A stretch of DNA of 64,000 nucleotides from Pseudomonas syringae (GTDB taxonomy: Bacteria > Pseudomonadota > Gammaproteobacteria > Pseudomonadales > Pseudomonadaceae): the NCBI RefSeq assembly GCF_023278085.1, contig NZ_CP066265.1, forward strand, positions 1-64,000. Direction: 5' to 3'. The notes under the pieces are model-generated. The model was not told where the DNA came from. It did no database searches and saw nothing but the letters and a program-made list of their open reading frames with translations. A program made the translations under genes and the position numbers. Position 1 is the first letter of the stretch, and the number at the start of each line of letters is the position of its first letter. Below are positions 47,448 through 56,214 of the stretch, piece by piece.

Positions 47448-49523
47448 ATGAGCGAGCTTTCCAGAGTCTCGGTCACCGCGCTCAAGGGCGTCGGTGAGGC
47501 GATGGCAGAAAAGCTGGCCAGGGTCGGTCTGGAAAACCTGCAGGACGTGCTGTTCCATCTGCCGTTGCGTTATCAGGACCGGACCCGCATCGTGCCCATC
47601 GGTGCGTTGCGTCCCGGTCAGGATGCGGTGATCGAAGGTGTCGTCAGCGGCGCCGATGTGGTGATGGGCAAGCGGCGCAGCCTGCTGGTGCGCCTTGGTG
47701 ACGGTACGGGCGTGGTCAGTCTGCGTTTTTATCACTTCAGTAATGCCCAGAAAGAGAGCATGAAGCGTGGCACGCACCTGCGCTGCTTCGGTGAAGCTCG
47801 GCCCGGCGCTTCCGGCCTGGAAATCTACCACCCGGAATACCGGGCGATTACCGGTGATGAGCCTGCGCCTGTCGAGCAGACGCTCACGCCGATCTATCCC
47901 ACCACCGAAGGCCTGACTCAGCAGCGCTTGCGCCAGTTATGCCAGCAAAGCCTGGCAATGCTCGGCCCTAAAAGCCTGCCGGACTGGCTGCCTGAAGAGC
48001 TGGCCCGCGATTATCAATTGGCACCGCTGGATGATGCGATCCGCTACCTGCATCATCCGCCCGCCGATGCTGACGTCGACGAACTGGCGTTGGGACACCA
48101 CTGGGCACAGCATCGTCTTGCGTTCGAAGAGCTCCTGACCCATCAGCTTTCTCAACAACGCCTGCGTGAAAGCCTGCGCTCACAGCGCGCTCCGGCACTG
48201 CCTGTGGCGAAAAAGCTGCCGAAGCAATTTCTTGCCAACCTTGGGTTTGCGCCTACAGGTGCTCAGCAACGAGTCGGCAAGGAAGTGGCCTATGACCTCA
48301 GCCAGCCAGAGCCGATGCTGCGCCTGATTCAGGGCGACGTGGGCTCGGGCAAGACGGTAGTCGCTGCGCTGGCTGCCTTGCAGGCGCTGGAAGCCGGTTA
48401 TCAGGTGGCACTGATGGCGCCTACCGAGATTCTGGCCGAGCAGCATTACATCAACTTCCAGCGCTGGCTTGAGCCGTTGGGCGTCGGTGTGGCCTGGCTG
48501 GCGGGCAAGCTGAAGGGCAAGGCGCGCGTGACGTCGCTGGAGCAGATAGCTACTGGCACACCGATGGTGGTGGGCACTCATGCGCTGTTTCAGGACGAAG
48601 TGCAGTTCAAGAACCTGGCCCTGGTGATCATCGACGAGCAGCACCGTTTCGGTGTTCAGCAGCGTCTGGCGCTGCGCAAAAAGGGCGTCGGCGGCCTGAT
48701 GTGCCCACACCAGTTGATCATGACCGCCACGCCGATCCCGCGCACGCTGGCCATGAGTGCCTATGCTGACCTGGACACCTCGATCCTCGATGAACTGCCG
48801 CCCGGACGGACGCCAGTCAATACCGTGCTGGTCGCCGACAGCCGCCGTCTGGAGGTCGTCGAGCGCGTGCGTGCCGCCTGCGCCGAGGGTCGTCAGGCGT
48901 ACTGGGTCTGTACGCTGATTGAAGAGTCCGAAGAACTGACCTGCAAGGCCGCTGAAACCACGTATGAAGAACTGAGCAGCGCCCTGGGCGAAGTGCGCGT
49001 CGGGCTGATTCACGGGCGCATGAAGCCCGCAGAAAAAGCCGCGATCATGGCTGAATTCAAGCAGGGCGCGCTGCAGTTGCTGGTGGCGACTACGGTGATC
49101 GAGGTCGGCGTCGACGTGCCGAATTCAAGCCTGATGATCATTGAAAACCCGGAACGCCTCGGGCTGGCGCAACTGCACCAGTTACGCGGTCGTGTAGGGC
49201 GCGGCAGTGCGGTCAGTCATTGCGTGCTGCTTTATCACCCGCCACTTTCCCAGATCGGAAGGCAGCGGCTGGGCATCATGCGCGAAACCAATGACGGTTT
49301 TATCATCGCCGAGAAGGATCTGGAGTTGCGCGGACCGGGCGAAATGCTGGGCACGCGACAAACGGGCCTGCTGCAATTCAAGGTCGCTGACCTGATGCGC
49401 GACGCGGACCTGCTGCCGGCCGTGCGCGACGCAGCTCAGGCCCTGCTTGAGCGTTGGCCGCAACACGTCAGCCCATTGCTGGATCGATGGCTGCGTCATG
49501 GCCAGCAGTATGGCCAGGTGTGA
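47448..49523 (+). CDS. recG: ATP-dependent DNA helicase RecG
   Basis: Branch-migration helicase of 691 residues that regresses stalled forks. The wedge/OB domain is N-terminal (about 60-160). Motor motifs are LIQGDVGSGKTVVAALAAL near 285, DEQHRFGVQQR near 393 and TATPIPRTLAM near 424. VIEVGVDVPNSSLMIIENPERLGLAQLHQLRGRVGRG follows near 550. ATG 47448 gives MSELSRVSVTALKGVG, the family start; an upstream frame lies in oxyR. Confidence 0.97.
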   Translation: MSELSRVSVTALKGVGEAMAEKLARVGLENLQDVLFHLPLRYQDRTRIVPIGALRPGQDAVIEGVVSGADVVMGKRRSLLVRLGDGTGVVSLRFYHFSNAQKESMKRGTHLRCFGEARPGASGLEIYHPEYRAITGDEPAPVEQTLTPIYPTTEGLTQQRLRQLCQQSLAMLGPKSLPDWLPEELARDYQLAPLDDAIRYLHHPPADADVDELALGHHWAQHRLAFEELLTHQLSQQRLRESLRSQRAPALPVAKKLPKQFLANLGFAPTGAQQRVGKEVAYDLSQPEPMLRLIQGDVGSGKTVVAALAALQALEAGYQVALMAPTEILAEQHYINFQRWLEPLGVGVAWLAGKLKGKARVTSLEQIATGTPMVVGTHALFQDEVQFKNLALVIIDEQHRFGVQQRLALRKKGVGGLMCPHQLIMTATPIPRTLAMSAYADLDTSILDELPPGRTPVNTVLVADSRRLEVVERVRAACAEGRQAYWVCTLIEESEELTCKAAETTYEELSSALGEVRVGLIHGRMKPAEKAAIMAEFKQGALQLLVATTVIEVGVDVPNSSLMIIENPERLGLAQLHQLRGRVGRGSAVSHCVLLYHPPLSQIGRQRLGIMRETNDGFIIAEKDLELRGPGEMLGTRQTGLLQFKVADLMRDADLLPAVRDAAQALLERWPQHVSPLLDRWLRHGQQYGQV

Positions 49524-49609
49524 TGCAGGCTACGCTTTGGAAACCGCGTGAGACCCAAAGCGAATAACGTGGTTATACTTCAAAAAATGTAGGAATTTGG
49601 ACAAAGACC

Positions 49610-51007
49610 ATGACAGAAGTTGCGCACGTCAATGATCCGCACCACGCACCGCCTGTTATCCGGCAGTTGCTTGAAAAGTTGGCGATCAGCTATCACGAAG
49701 TCCTGGACGACAAAGACCTGCAACCCGCTCGCAAGGTCCAGGCCGTACTGGTCGAGGACGCTGTCGGCGCCCTGCTGATTCTGTTTCCGCAAAGCCAGTT
49801 GCTCGACCTCAGCCGCATCACCGAACTGACCGGGCGCCAGCTGACCGCCGTGCCGCACGAGCGACTGGCGCGCATGCTGACCAAGCACAACCTGCAAATG
49901 TTGCCGGGTCTCCCTGCCCTGACCAGTTCGCCGTGCCTCTATGACGAACGCTTGTTGCAGGAGCCATTGCTGCTGGTCGGTTCGGGTGAGCCGGGTCTGT
50001 GGCTGGAAATCAGCAGTGATGATTTCAAGTCCATGCTGAGCAAGGCCAGCGCCGCACATTTCGGTCAATCCATTGCAGGGATTCACCCCAATCTGGACCG
50101 GCCTCACGACGATCGCGCAGAAATCACTCAGGCCATGCATGCCTTCACGGCGCGTCGTATCCAGCAACGTCTGGAAGCGACCCTGGAAATTCCACCGCTG
50201 GCGGGCACCGCCCAGAAAATCATCAAGCTTCGGGTTGATCCCGATGCAACCATCGACGACATCACCGGCGTGGTGGAAACCGACCCGGCGCTGGCGGCAC
50301 AGGTTGTCAGTTGGGCGGCGTCGCCTTATTACGCGTCGACCGGCAAGATTCGTTCGGTCGAAGATGCGATCGTTCGGGTGCTGGGCTTCGACCTGGTGAT
50401 CAATCTGGCGCTGGGTCTGGCGCTGGGCAAGACCCTGAGTCTGCCCAAGGATCAACCGCAACAGACCACGCCCTACTGGCAGCAGTCGATCTACACTGCG
50501 GCAGTCATCGAAGGCCTGACCCGTGCCATCCCGCGTGCCAAGCGCCCGGAAGGCGGCCTGACCTACCTCGCCGGCTTGCTGCACAACTTCGGTTATTTGT
50601 TGCTGGCCCATGTGTTTCCGCCACACTTCTCGTTGATCTGTCGCCAGCTGGAGGTCAACCCGCACCTGCATCACAGCTACATCGAGCACCACCTGCTGGG
50701 CATCAGCCGCGAGCAGATCGGTGCCTGGCTGATGCGCTACTGGGACATGCCCGACGAACTCGCTACCGCGCTGCGCTTCCAGCACGATCCCGACTACGCG
50801 GGCGAGCATTACGCTTACGCCAATCTGGTTTTCCTGGCTGTGCGCCTGTTGCGGGCCAATGGCGTAGGGGCGGGGCCTCAGCAGGAGATTCCTGACGAGC
50901 TCTTCGAGCGCCTGGGCCTGACCCGTGAAAAAGCCAATGAATCGGTCAGGAAAGTGCTGGAGGCCGAAGTACTGCTGCGCGAACTGGCGTCGCAGTTCAG
51001 TCAGTGA
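49610..51007 (+). CDS. HDOD-domain protein with N-terminal YbaK-like domain
   Basis: Putative signalling protein of 465 residues. The N-terminal part (about 10-150; VIRQLLEKLAISYHEVLDD) resembles the YbaK/aminoacyl-tRNA deacylase-associated fold. The C-terminal HDOD domain (about 185-390) has IPPLAGTAQKIIKLRVDPDATIDDITGVVETDPALAAQVVSWA and GGLTYLAGLLHNFG. HDOD proteins are HD-like but usually lack metal catalysis and act in regulation. The function is unknown. It has its own promoter gap of 86 bases after recG. Confidence 0.85.
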   Translation: MTEVAHVNDPHHAPPVIRQLLEKLAISYHEVLDDKDLQPARKVQAVLVEDAVGALLILFPQSQLLDLSRITELTGRQLTAVPHERLARMLTKHNLQMLPGLPALTSSPCLYDERLLQEPLLLVGSGEPGLWLEISSDDFKSMLSKASAAHFGQSIAGIHPNLDRPHDDRAEITQAMHAFTARRIQQRLEATLEIPPLAGTAQKIIKLRVDPDATIDDITGVVETDPALAAQVVSWAASPYYASTGKIRSVEDAIVRVLGFDLVINLALGLALGKTLSLPKDQPQQTTPYWQQSIYTAAVIEGLTRAIPRAKRPEGGLTYLAGLLHNFGYLLLAHVFPPHFSLICRQLEVNPHLHHSYIEHHLLGISREQIGAWLMRYWDMPDELATALRFQHDPDYAGEHYAYANLVFLAVRLLRANGVGAGPQQEIPDELFERLGLTREKANESVRKVLEAEVLLRELASQFSQ

Positions 51008-51106
51008 TCGACACCTGACAAACTTGCCACGCAGGAGCGAGCCTGGCAGTGACTTGCTTTGCTCGCACAGGCCTGTTTGTGAACAGGCGAAGCGTCGCCC
51101 GGCTCA

Positions 51107-51505
51107 CTAAGGCTCGCCCTCATCTCCCGGCAGATCCTCATCCAGATGCAGCCATGGCAATCTGTTCTCTATCCATATGTGGCGAGATGGCGTTGCCCGT
51201 TCGGGTTGGTCGAGCGTTGCGATGGTGACGTCTATTTCGTTCGGGCTGTTGCGAGTGAACAGCGCCAGGTGGGCTCCGCAGTTGCCACAGAAATAGCGGA
51301 CGCAGGTCGAGGCGGAATCGTACGTGGACGGGCTGCCTGTCAGCCACTGGAAAGAGTTGAGTGGCACGCTTATCCAGGTCATCACGGTTGCGCCCGAGGT
51401 GCGTCGGCAGATGGAGCAGTGACAGTGCGCAATGTCCCGCAACGGGGCGTCGAACTGATAGCGAAGGCTGCCGCAATGGCAGCCACCTGAATGGCTCTGG
51501 CTCAT
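51107..51505 (-). CDS. GFA-family (CENP-V/GFA) zinc protein
   Basis: Protein of 132 residues with the glutathione-dependent formaldehyde-activating (GFA) zinc fold: CHCGSLRYQF near residue 9, HCSICRRTSGA near 31, and FCGNCGAHLALF near 92 supply the metal cysteines. Despite the name, most family members have unproven function, and enzymatic formaldehyde activation is doubtful. The gene stands alone between the HDOD gene and a transporter. Confidence 0.82.
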   Translation of the reverse strand: MSQSHSGGCHCGSLRYQFDAPLRDIAHCHCSICRRTSGATVMTWISVPLNSFQWLTGSPSTYDSASTCVRYFCGNCGAHLALFTRNSPNEIDVTIATLDQPERATPSRHIWIENRLPWLHLDEDLPGDEGEP

Positions 51506-51804
51506 CGGCGCGTCTCCCTGTTGTGCGCTATTACTCCTGTGACAATAAAAAACCCATAACCACCGATTGAAAGGTCGGTGAAAGCTTAGGCCATTAGCAT
51601 CAGCTCACTTCCGGCACAAAGACCGGTTAGCCAGGAACGGACTCCAAGGTGTTTCAGGCCCAATTAACAACAATAATGGTGATTCCGATGCTTGCTGATT
51701 TCTCGATCCGTACCCCCCTTGCGCCACCACTCCACGTACCGCTCCTACTGAGCTGAATCGTTCATTTCAACGTTCTGTAGCCGTATTACGTCTGGAGTAT
51801 TCCC
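51506..51804. other. Leader region of the citrate-family transporter
   Basis: These 299 bases hold no annotated gene. AACAACAA at 51666-51673 fits the Hfq/Crc 'AAYAAYAA' motif. It directly precedes an ATG (51676) that opens a 26-codon frame (MVIPMLADFS to PLLLS) ending at 51756, which could be a leader peptide. Neither element is proven. Confidence 0.35.
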
Positions 51805-53112
51805 ATGCTGACTTTCCTTGGCTTCGCCATGGTTATTGCGTTCATGTACCTGATCATGAGCAAGCGCCTGACTGCGCTGATCGCCCTGATTCTGGTTCCG
51901 ATCATCTTCGCCCTGTTCGGTGGCTTCGCGTCGCAGATCGGCCCGATGATGCTCGCAGGTATCACCAAGCTCGCGCCGACCGGTGTGATGCTGATGTTCG
52001 CCATTCTGTACTTTGCGCTGATGATCGACTCCGGTCTGTTCGATCCGGCTGTGCGCAAGATCCTGAAAATGGTCAAAGGCGACCCGATGCGCATCTCGGT
52101 CGGTACTGCGGTACTGGCGTTGGTGGTGTCCCTCGACGGTGACGGCGCAACCACTTACATGATCTGCGTTGCCGCCATGCTGCCGCTGTACAGCCGCGTC
52201 GGCATGAGCCCGCGCATCATGGCCGGTCTGATCATTCTGGCCGGTGGCGTGATGAACATGACGCCATGGGGCGGCCCGACCGCTCGTGCGGCCAGCGCGC
52301 TGCATGTCGATGCATCGGACATCTTCGTACCCATGATCCCGGCCATGCTCGCCGGTGTGATCGCGATCCTGGCGATTGCCTACTTCTACGGCAAACGCGA
52401 GCGCGCTCGTCTGGGTGAACTGCACCTGCAGGGCGACGAAGTCGACCATAGCGAAATCAGCGTTTCGCAGTTCCCGGATGCCCGTCGTCCGAAACTGATC
52501 TGGTTCAACGCCGCTTTGACGCTGGCGCTGATGGTCACCCTGATCATGGGCCTGCTGCCGCTGCCGGTCCTGTTCATGATCGCGTTCAGCATCGCGATGA
52601 TCATCAACTACCCTAACCTGCAGGATCAAAAGGACCGCGTCTCGGCTCACGCCGGTAGCGTGTTGGCGGTGGTCGGTCTGATCTTCGCTGCCGGTATCTT
52701 CACCGGTATCCTGTCCGGCACGGGCATGGTCGACGCGATGTCGAAAAGCCTGTTGGCGGTTATCCCGGATGCGCTGGGCCCTTACCTCGCGGTCATCACC
52801 GCGCTGGTCAGTATGCCGTTCACCTTCTTCATGTCCAACGACGCGTTTTACTATGGCGTACTGCCAGTGTTGTCCGAAGCCGCTGCCCACTACGGCATCA
52901 GCCCGGTGGAAATGGCCCGCGCCTCGATTGTCGGTCAGCCGGTCCACTTGCTCAGCCCACTGGTGCCATCGACTTACCTGCTGGTTGCTCTGGCCGGTAT
53001 CGAGTTTGGTGACCACCAGCGCTTTACCCTGAAATGGGCAATTTTGGTGTGCATGTGCATCCTGGTTGCCGCGCTGCTGATGGGGATCTTCCCGTTCTAT
53101 AGCAGCATGTAA
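51805..53112 (+). CDS. CitMHS-family citrate/proton symporter
   Basis: Integral membrane transporter of 435 residues with about 11-12 hydrophobic helices. The sequence LTFLGFAMVIAFMYLIMSKRLTALIALILVPIIFALFGGF and the loops with SLDGDGATTYM near residue 112 and GGVMNMTPWGGPTARAA near 150 are typical of CitMHS citrate-Mg2+/Ca2+:H+ symporters. AACGACGCGTTTTACTATGG encodes SNDAFYYG near 347, another family motif. ATG 51805 is preceded by TGGAGTATT. It ends at a hairpin terminator. The substrate is probably a metal-citrate complex, but not certain. Confidence 0.88.
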   Translation: MLTFLGFAMVIAFMYLIMSKRLTALIALILVPIIFALFGGFASQIGPMMLAGITKLAPTGVMLMFAILYFALMIDSGLFDPAVRKILKMVKGDPMRISVGTAVLALVVSLDGDGATTYMICVAAMLPLYSRVGMSPRIMAGLIILAGGVMNMTPWGGPTARAASALHVDASDIFVPMIPAMLAGVIAILAIAYFYGKRERARLGELHLQGDEVDHSEISVSQFPDARRPKLIWFNAALTLALMVTLIMGLLPLPVLFMIAFSIAMIINYPNLQDQKDRVSAHAGSVLAVVGLIFAAGIFTGILSGTGMVDAMSKSLLAVIPDALGPYLAVITALVSMPFTFFMSNDAFYYGVLPVLSEAAAHYGISPVEMARASIVGQPVHLLSPLVPSTYLLVALAGIEFGDHQRFTLKWAILVCMCILVAALLMGIFPFYSSM

Positions 53113-53134
53113 GCTTCTTTAGCTACCCCCAAAG

Positions 53135-53169
53135 CTCGCCGTTGACTTGATCGTTGACGGCGAGTTTTT
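53135..53169. terminator. Terminator after the CitMHS gene (duplicated copy)
   Basis: The stem CTCGCCGT/ACGGCGAG is followed by TTTTT on the plus strand. The 44-base segment 53135-53178 recurs at 53966-54009 with three mismatches. Confidence 0.85.
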
Positions 53170-53181
53170 GCGTTTGGGGTA

Positions 53182-53223
53182 TTCAATTGCTCGACGGCCG
53201 AGCCACTTTCAGCAGCCTGTGTT
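53182..53223 (-). pseudogene. Decayed remnant of the comM 3' end
   Basis: Read on the minus strand, this segment ends with codons for R-P-S-S-N-stop, compared with R-P-S-T-N-stop at the true comM end (54014). A second block, CGAGCCACTTTCAGCAGCC, matches comM around 54100-54118 with few changes. About 70 bases between the blocks are missing. Together with the duplicated terminator this shows a partial copy of the comM 3' end. Confidence 0.6.
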
Positions 53224-53235
53224 GCCGGCGCTCGA

Positions 53236-53883
53236 TCACACGTAATTAATGCCCTTGGCGTTCTTTTCGGTGGCGCTGATCTTCTTGTTGAAGGAGTCTT
53301 CACGGCCAGACTGGATGGCATCGCGCACGTCCATGAGCTGTTTACGCGCAGCGTTCCGGGCTCGCAAAGCTAATGTTGTCTTGAGAAAAGCTTCGGCGCG
53401 TTGCGCTTGATTCAACGCGACGCGTGACGAACTCAGCCCAGAGTCTGCGGGTGGCCGCCTGGGTAATGAAGACGACGCAGAATGGGCTTGCGCGTCTGGG
53501 AGCGATTGAGGCGGAGGCGTGGTGACTGCGTCAGGTAACGGCTCCCAAGGACTGAGCTTGCCAGCGCTGTCCTGCATATAAGCCCGGACAAGGTTCAAGT
53601 CGTGATCAGGGTCGGGCTCAAACCTCAAAACGGGATGGTGAGTCGAGTTGCGTTCTGAAATGGCCGGGACACCGAACATGTTGTCCCCCAAGGAGGTCAA
53701 CTCGAACAGTTTCCCTTTCTCGATACTGGTGCTGATGTGGTTACCGATGGCGCAACGCCCCTTGTTTAACCATCTCATCGAGCTTGCATTGATCATGCGC
53801 GTGGAGTTGGGAATGGCAATTTTGCTTGCGTCTTGAACGGCCAATCCCTTGCTGGTGGTTGATGTGAGCGGCGTTATATTCAT
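53236..53883 (-). CDS. Candidate HrpL-regulated type III effector, unknown family
   Basis: Protein of 215 residues (MNITPLTSTTSKG...) that I do not recognise. The first 50 residues contain Ile at position 3, six serines, five threonines and one acidic residue (Asp18), none in the first 12; this is the composition of P. syringae type III secretion signals. The middle (about 110-150) is rich in proline and serine, and the last 65 residues are charged and likely helical. ATG 53883 has TAAAGGGAG 8 bases upstream. A hrp box lies 25 bases before the start. No chaperone gene adjoins. Its base composition looks lower in GC than its neighbours. It lies between duplicated comM terminators, so it was probably acquired. 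Function is inferred from promoter and N terminus only. Confidence 0.7.
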   Translation of the reverse strand: MNITPLTSTTSKGLAVQDASKIAIPNSTRMINASSMRWLNKGRCAIGNHISTSIEKGKLFELTSLGDNMFGVPAISERNSTHHPVLRFEPDPDHDLNLVRAYMQDSAGKLSPWEPLPDAVTTPPPQSLPDAQAHSASSSLPRRPPADSGLSSSRVALNQAQRAEAFLKTTLALRARNAARKQLMDVRDAIQSGREDSFNKKISATEKNAKGINYV

Positions 53884-53908
53884 TGGGTAATCTCCCTTTA
53901 CGGCCTGC

Positions 53909-53936
53909 TGAGTGGCGATCCGCGATAAGGAGTTCC
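53909..53936 (-). promoter_or_regulatory. hrp box (HrpL-dependent promoter)
   Basis: On the minus strand GGAACT is followed by 15 bases and CCACTCA. The known HrpL consensus is GGAACC/T, 15-16 bases, CCACNNA, so all defined positions agree. It lies 25 bases upstream of ATG 53883 and is correctly oriented for that gene. Confidence 0.85.
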
Positions 53937-53965
53937 CATAAAACGTATGCCCATAGCGAAACGGG

Positions 53966-54009
53966 CTCGCCGCCGGCTTGATCGTTGACGGCGAGTTTTT
54001 GCGTTTGGG
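53966..54009. terminator. comM terminator (second copy of the direct repeat)
   Basis: CTCGCCG/CGGCGAG forms a hairpin just after the comM stop; reading on the minus strand it ends comM. The 44-base unit is a direct repeat of 53135-53178, and the two copies bracket the effector-like gene. Confidence 0.75.
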
Positions 54010-54013
54010 CGCG

Positions 54014-55507
54014 TCAGTTGGTGGAAGGTCGATACTGCAACGCCTCGGCCAGGTGGCTGCGATTGATCGCGTCCACCTGCTCAAGATCTGCCAGGGTTCG
54101 CGCTACTTTCAACAGCCGATGCGCTGAACGCAGCGACAGGGTCAGACGCTCGCACGCCGTTTCCAGCCAGCTTTCGTCGACGCTCGACAGCGCGCAGTAT
54201 TCACGCAGCCCCGGTAGATCGAGAAAGGCATTTGCGCAGCCTTGTCGACGTTGCTGACGCTCGCGTGCCTGAGCCACCACCGCCGCGGCACTTGCGGTGT
54301 TTTCGCTGGTAGTCGGGTCGGGGTTGAGGGCGGTGGCTTCGCGGGCGACGGTCAGGTGCAGGTCAATGCGGTCCAGCAACGGGCCGGACAGCTTGTTGCG
54401 ATAACGCTGCACCTGCTCGGTGGAACAACGGCAGCGCCCGGTCGGTTCGCCGAGATATCCACAGGGGCACGGGTTCATCGCCGCCACCAACTGAAACCGC
54501 GCTGGAAAGCGCACACGATCCCGCGCACGGGAAATCACGATATGCCCTGACTCCAGTGGCTCGCGCAGCACCTCCAGCACACGGCGATCAAACTCCGGCA
54601 GCTCATCAAGGAATAGAACGCCGTGATGCGCCAGTGTGATCTCGCCAGGTTGCGGACGACTGCCGCCGCCCACCAATGCAGGCCCCGAAGCCGAGTGATG
54701 CGGCTGCCGAAACGGCCGCTGCGGCCAACTGGTCAACGGTATCTGACTGGCGACCGACTGAATCGCCGCCACCTCCAGCGCTTCGTGCTCATCCAGCGGC
54801 GGCAACAAACCCGGCAGGCGGCTGGCGAGCAGCGTCTTGCCGGTGCCGGGTGGCCCGCTGAACAACAGGTTATGCGCCCCGGCAGCGGCAATCACCAGCG
54901 CGCGCTTCGCAGCGGTCTGGCCCTGCACCTCGCTTAAATCCGGATACGGTTTGGGCTGGTGCAGCAGACCGCTGGACTGATAAGGCGCAATCACCGTGCG
55001 CCCGTTGAAATGCCCGACCAGCTCCAGCAGGTGACTCACCGCGATCACCCGCAGCCCGGACGCCAGACAGGCCTCCTCGGCATTCACTGCCGGAATGATC
55101 AACGTCCGCTCCGCTGCACGCGCCGCCAGGGCAGCAGGCAGCACCCCCTGAATAGGCCGAAGTGCCCCAGACAGCGCCAGCTCGCCCAGGCACTCGACAT
55201 CCTGCAACGCAACCAACGGGATCTGCCCGCTGGCCGCCAGCAAACCCAATGCAATGGCCAGATCGAAACGACCACCATCCTTGGGCAAATCAGCTGGCGC
55301 AAGATTAAGCGTGATACGCCGCGCCGGAAAATCCAGCCCGGAATTGAGAATCGCACTGCGCACCCGGTCCTTGCTCTCCTTGACCGCGCCTTCCGGCAAA
55401 CCGACCAGCGTCAGGGCTGGCAGGCCATTGGTCAAATGTGCTTCAACCGTAACCGCCGGTGCTTCCACTCCAACCTGGGCACGACTATGGACGATAGCCA
55501 GCGACAT
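54014..55507 (-). CDS. comM: ComM/YifB-family Mg chelatase-like ATPase
   Basis: AAA+ ATPase of 497 residues; ComM is a hexameric helicase that extends heteroduplex during natural transformation in other bacteria. An N-terminal ChlI-like/Lon-like domain spans about 1-170. The Walker A motif GPPGTGKTLLASRLPG is near 220, LFLDELPEF near 300, the zinc-like region CPCGYLGEPTGRCRCS near 350, and a C-terminal Mg-chelatase domain about 400-495. MSLAIVHSRAQVGVEAP at 55507 is the family start. The effector-like gene lies just past its terminator. Confidence 0.94.
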   Translation of the reverse strand: MSLAIVHSRAQVGVEAPAVTVEAHLTNGLPALTLVGLPEGAVKESKDRVRSAILNSGLDFPARRITLNLAPADLPKDGGRFDLAIALGLLAASGQIPLVALQDVECLGELALSGALRPIQGVLPAALAARAAERTLIIPAVNAEEACLASGLRVIAVSHLLELVGHFNGRTVIAPYQSSGLLHQPKPYPDLSEVQGQTAAKRALVIAAAGAHNLLFSGPPGTGKTLLASRLPGLLPPLDEHEALEVAAIQSVASQIPLTSWPQRPFRQPHHSASGPALVGGGSRPQPGEITLAHHGVLFLDELPEFDRRVLEVLREPLESGHIVISRARDRVRFPARFQLVAAMNPCPCGYLGEPTGRCRCSTEQVQRYRNKLSGPLLDRIDLHLTVAREATALNPDPTTSENTASAAAVVAQARERQQRRQGCANAFLDLPGLREYCALSSVDESWLETACERLTLSLRSAHRLLKVARTLADLEQVDAINRSHLAEALQYRPSTN

Positions 55508-55722
55508 GGATCATTCCTTGATATGAGCGATGGGCGGGTATGGTGCTTTATTTGGGGGGTGAGGGTGAGTGGGGAATGGATACAGGGTGTGAGTTGAGAT
55601 TCGAACAGCCCGCAGGCGCAACGCAAATATATGTCCCTGCTGTCTCACTGCGTGGATACCTGGTCAACACGCAGCATTGAGCGACGGCTGTGAGGCGATT
55701 GGAAGGCCCATCCGATGGGCAC

Positions 55723-56214
55723 TCAAACCCTCACAAGCCGCGTATCCAAACCAAAGCGTTCCTGATGGATCACACGATACTTGCCTTTGGCCAGCTCGCA
55801 GCTGATCAGCAAATTCCAGGAGTGGCGTGTGACAGCAGACGGGATCAGTAAAAATGGATGCCTGGCCAAAAGGGCGTCTGTAAACTTCTGCTGGTTCGGT
55901 GACGCAGATGCGCTCGTCAGCCAGACAGGATTGGGAACGTCCTCGGGCTGCACCGTCTTGATGAGGCTCTGATCAAGTACTTCAAAACAGGTGAGTACGT
56001 GCGGCACGGTATCCAGCGCGTCAAAGCCGGCGTGCACCGCTACTTCCAGAATGGCAGTCGAGGGATCAGCCGAGGCGTAAACAACATATCGACCCGGAGG
56101 GTTCCAGCGCCCCCCCAGTTTGTGAGCACCAATGCCGCTGTCCCAACTGTCCTTGTAGACCTCGCGATCAAGGCGCCATGCGCGCCACGAGTCAGTCCAG
56201 GGCAATGGATTCAC
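55723..56214 (-). CDS. RES-domain toxin (NAD+-degrading)
   Basis: Type II toxin of 163 residues with a RES domain, named for conserved Arg, Glu and Ser. Arg14 region WRLDREVYKDS, GGRWNPPGRYVVYASADPSTAILEVAVH near 34-62, and the later SRH-type region are visible. RES toxins deplete NAD+ and stop growth. Its start overlaps the antitoxin stop by 4 bases (ATGA), so the two are translationally coupled. Length and motifs appear intact. Confidence 0.9.
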   Translation of the reverse strand: MNPLPWTDSWRAWRLDREVYKDSWDSGIGAHKLGGRWNPPGRYVVYASADPSTAILEVAVHAGFDALDTVPHVLTCFEVLDQSLIKTVQPEDVPNPVWLTSASASPNQQKFTDALLARHPFLLIPSAVTRHSWNLLISCELAKGKYRVIHQERFGLDTRLVRV

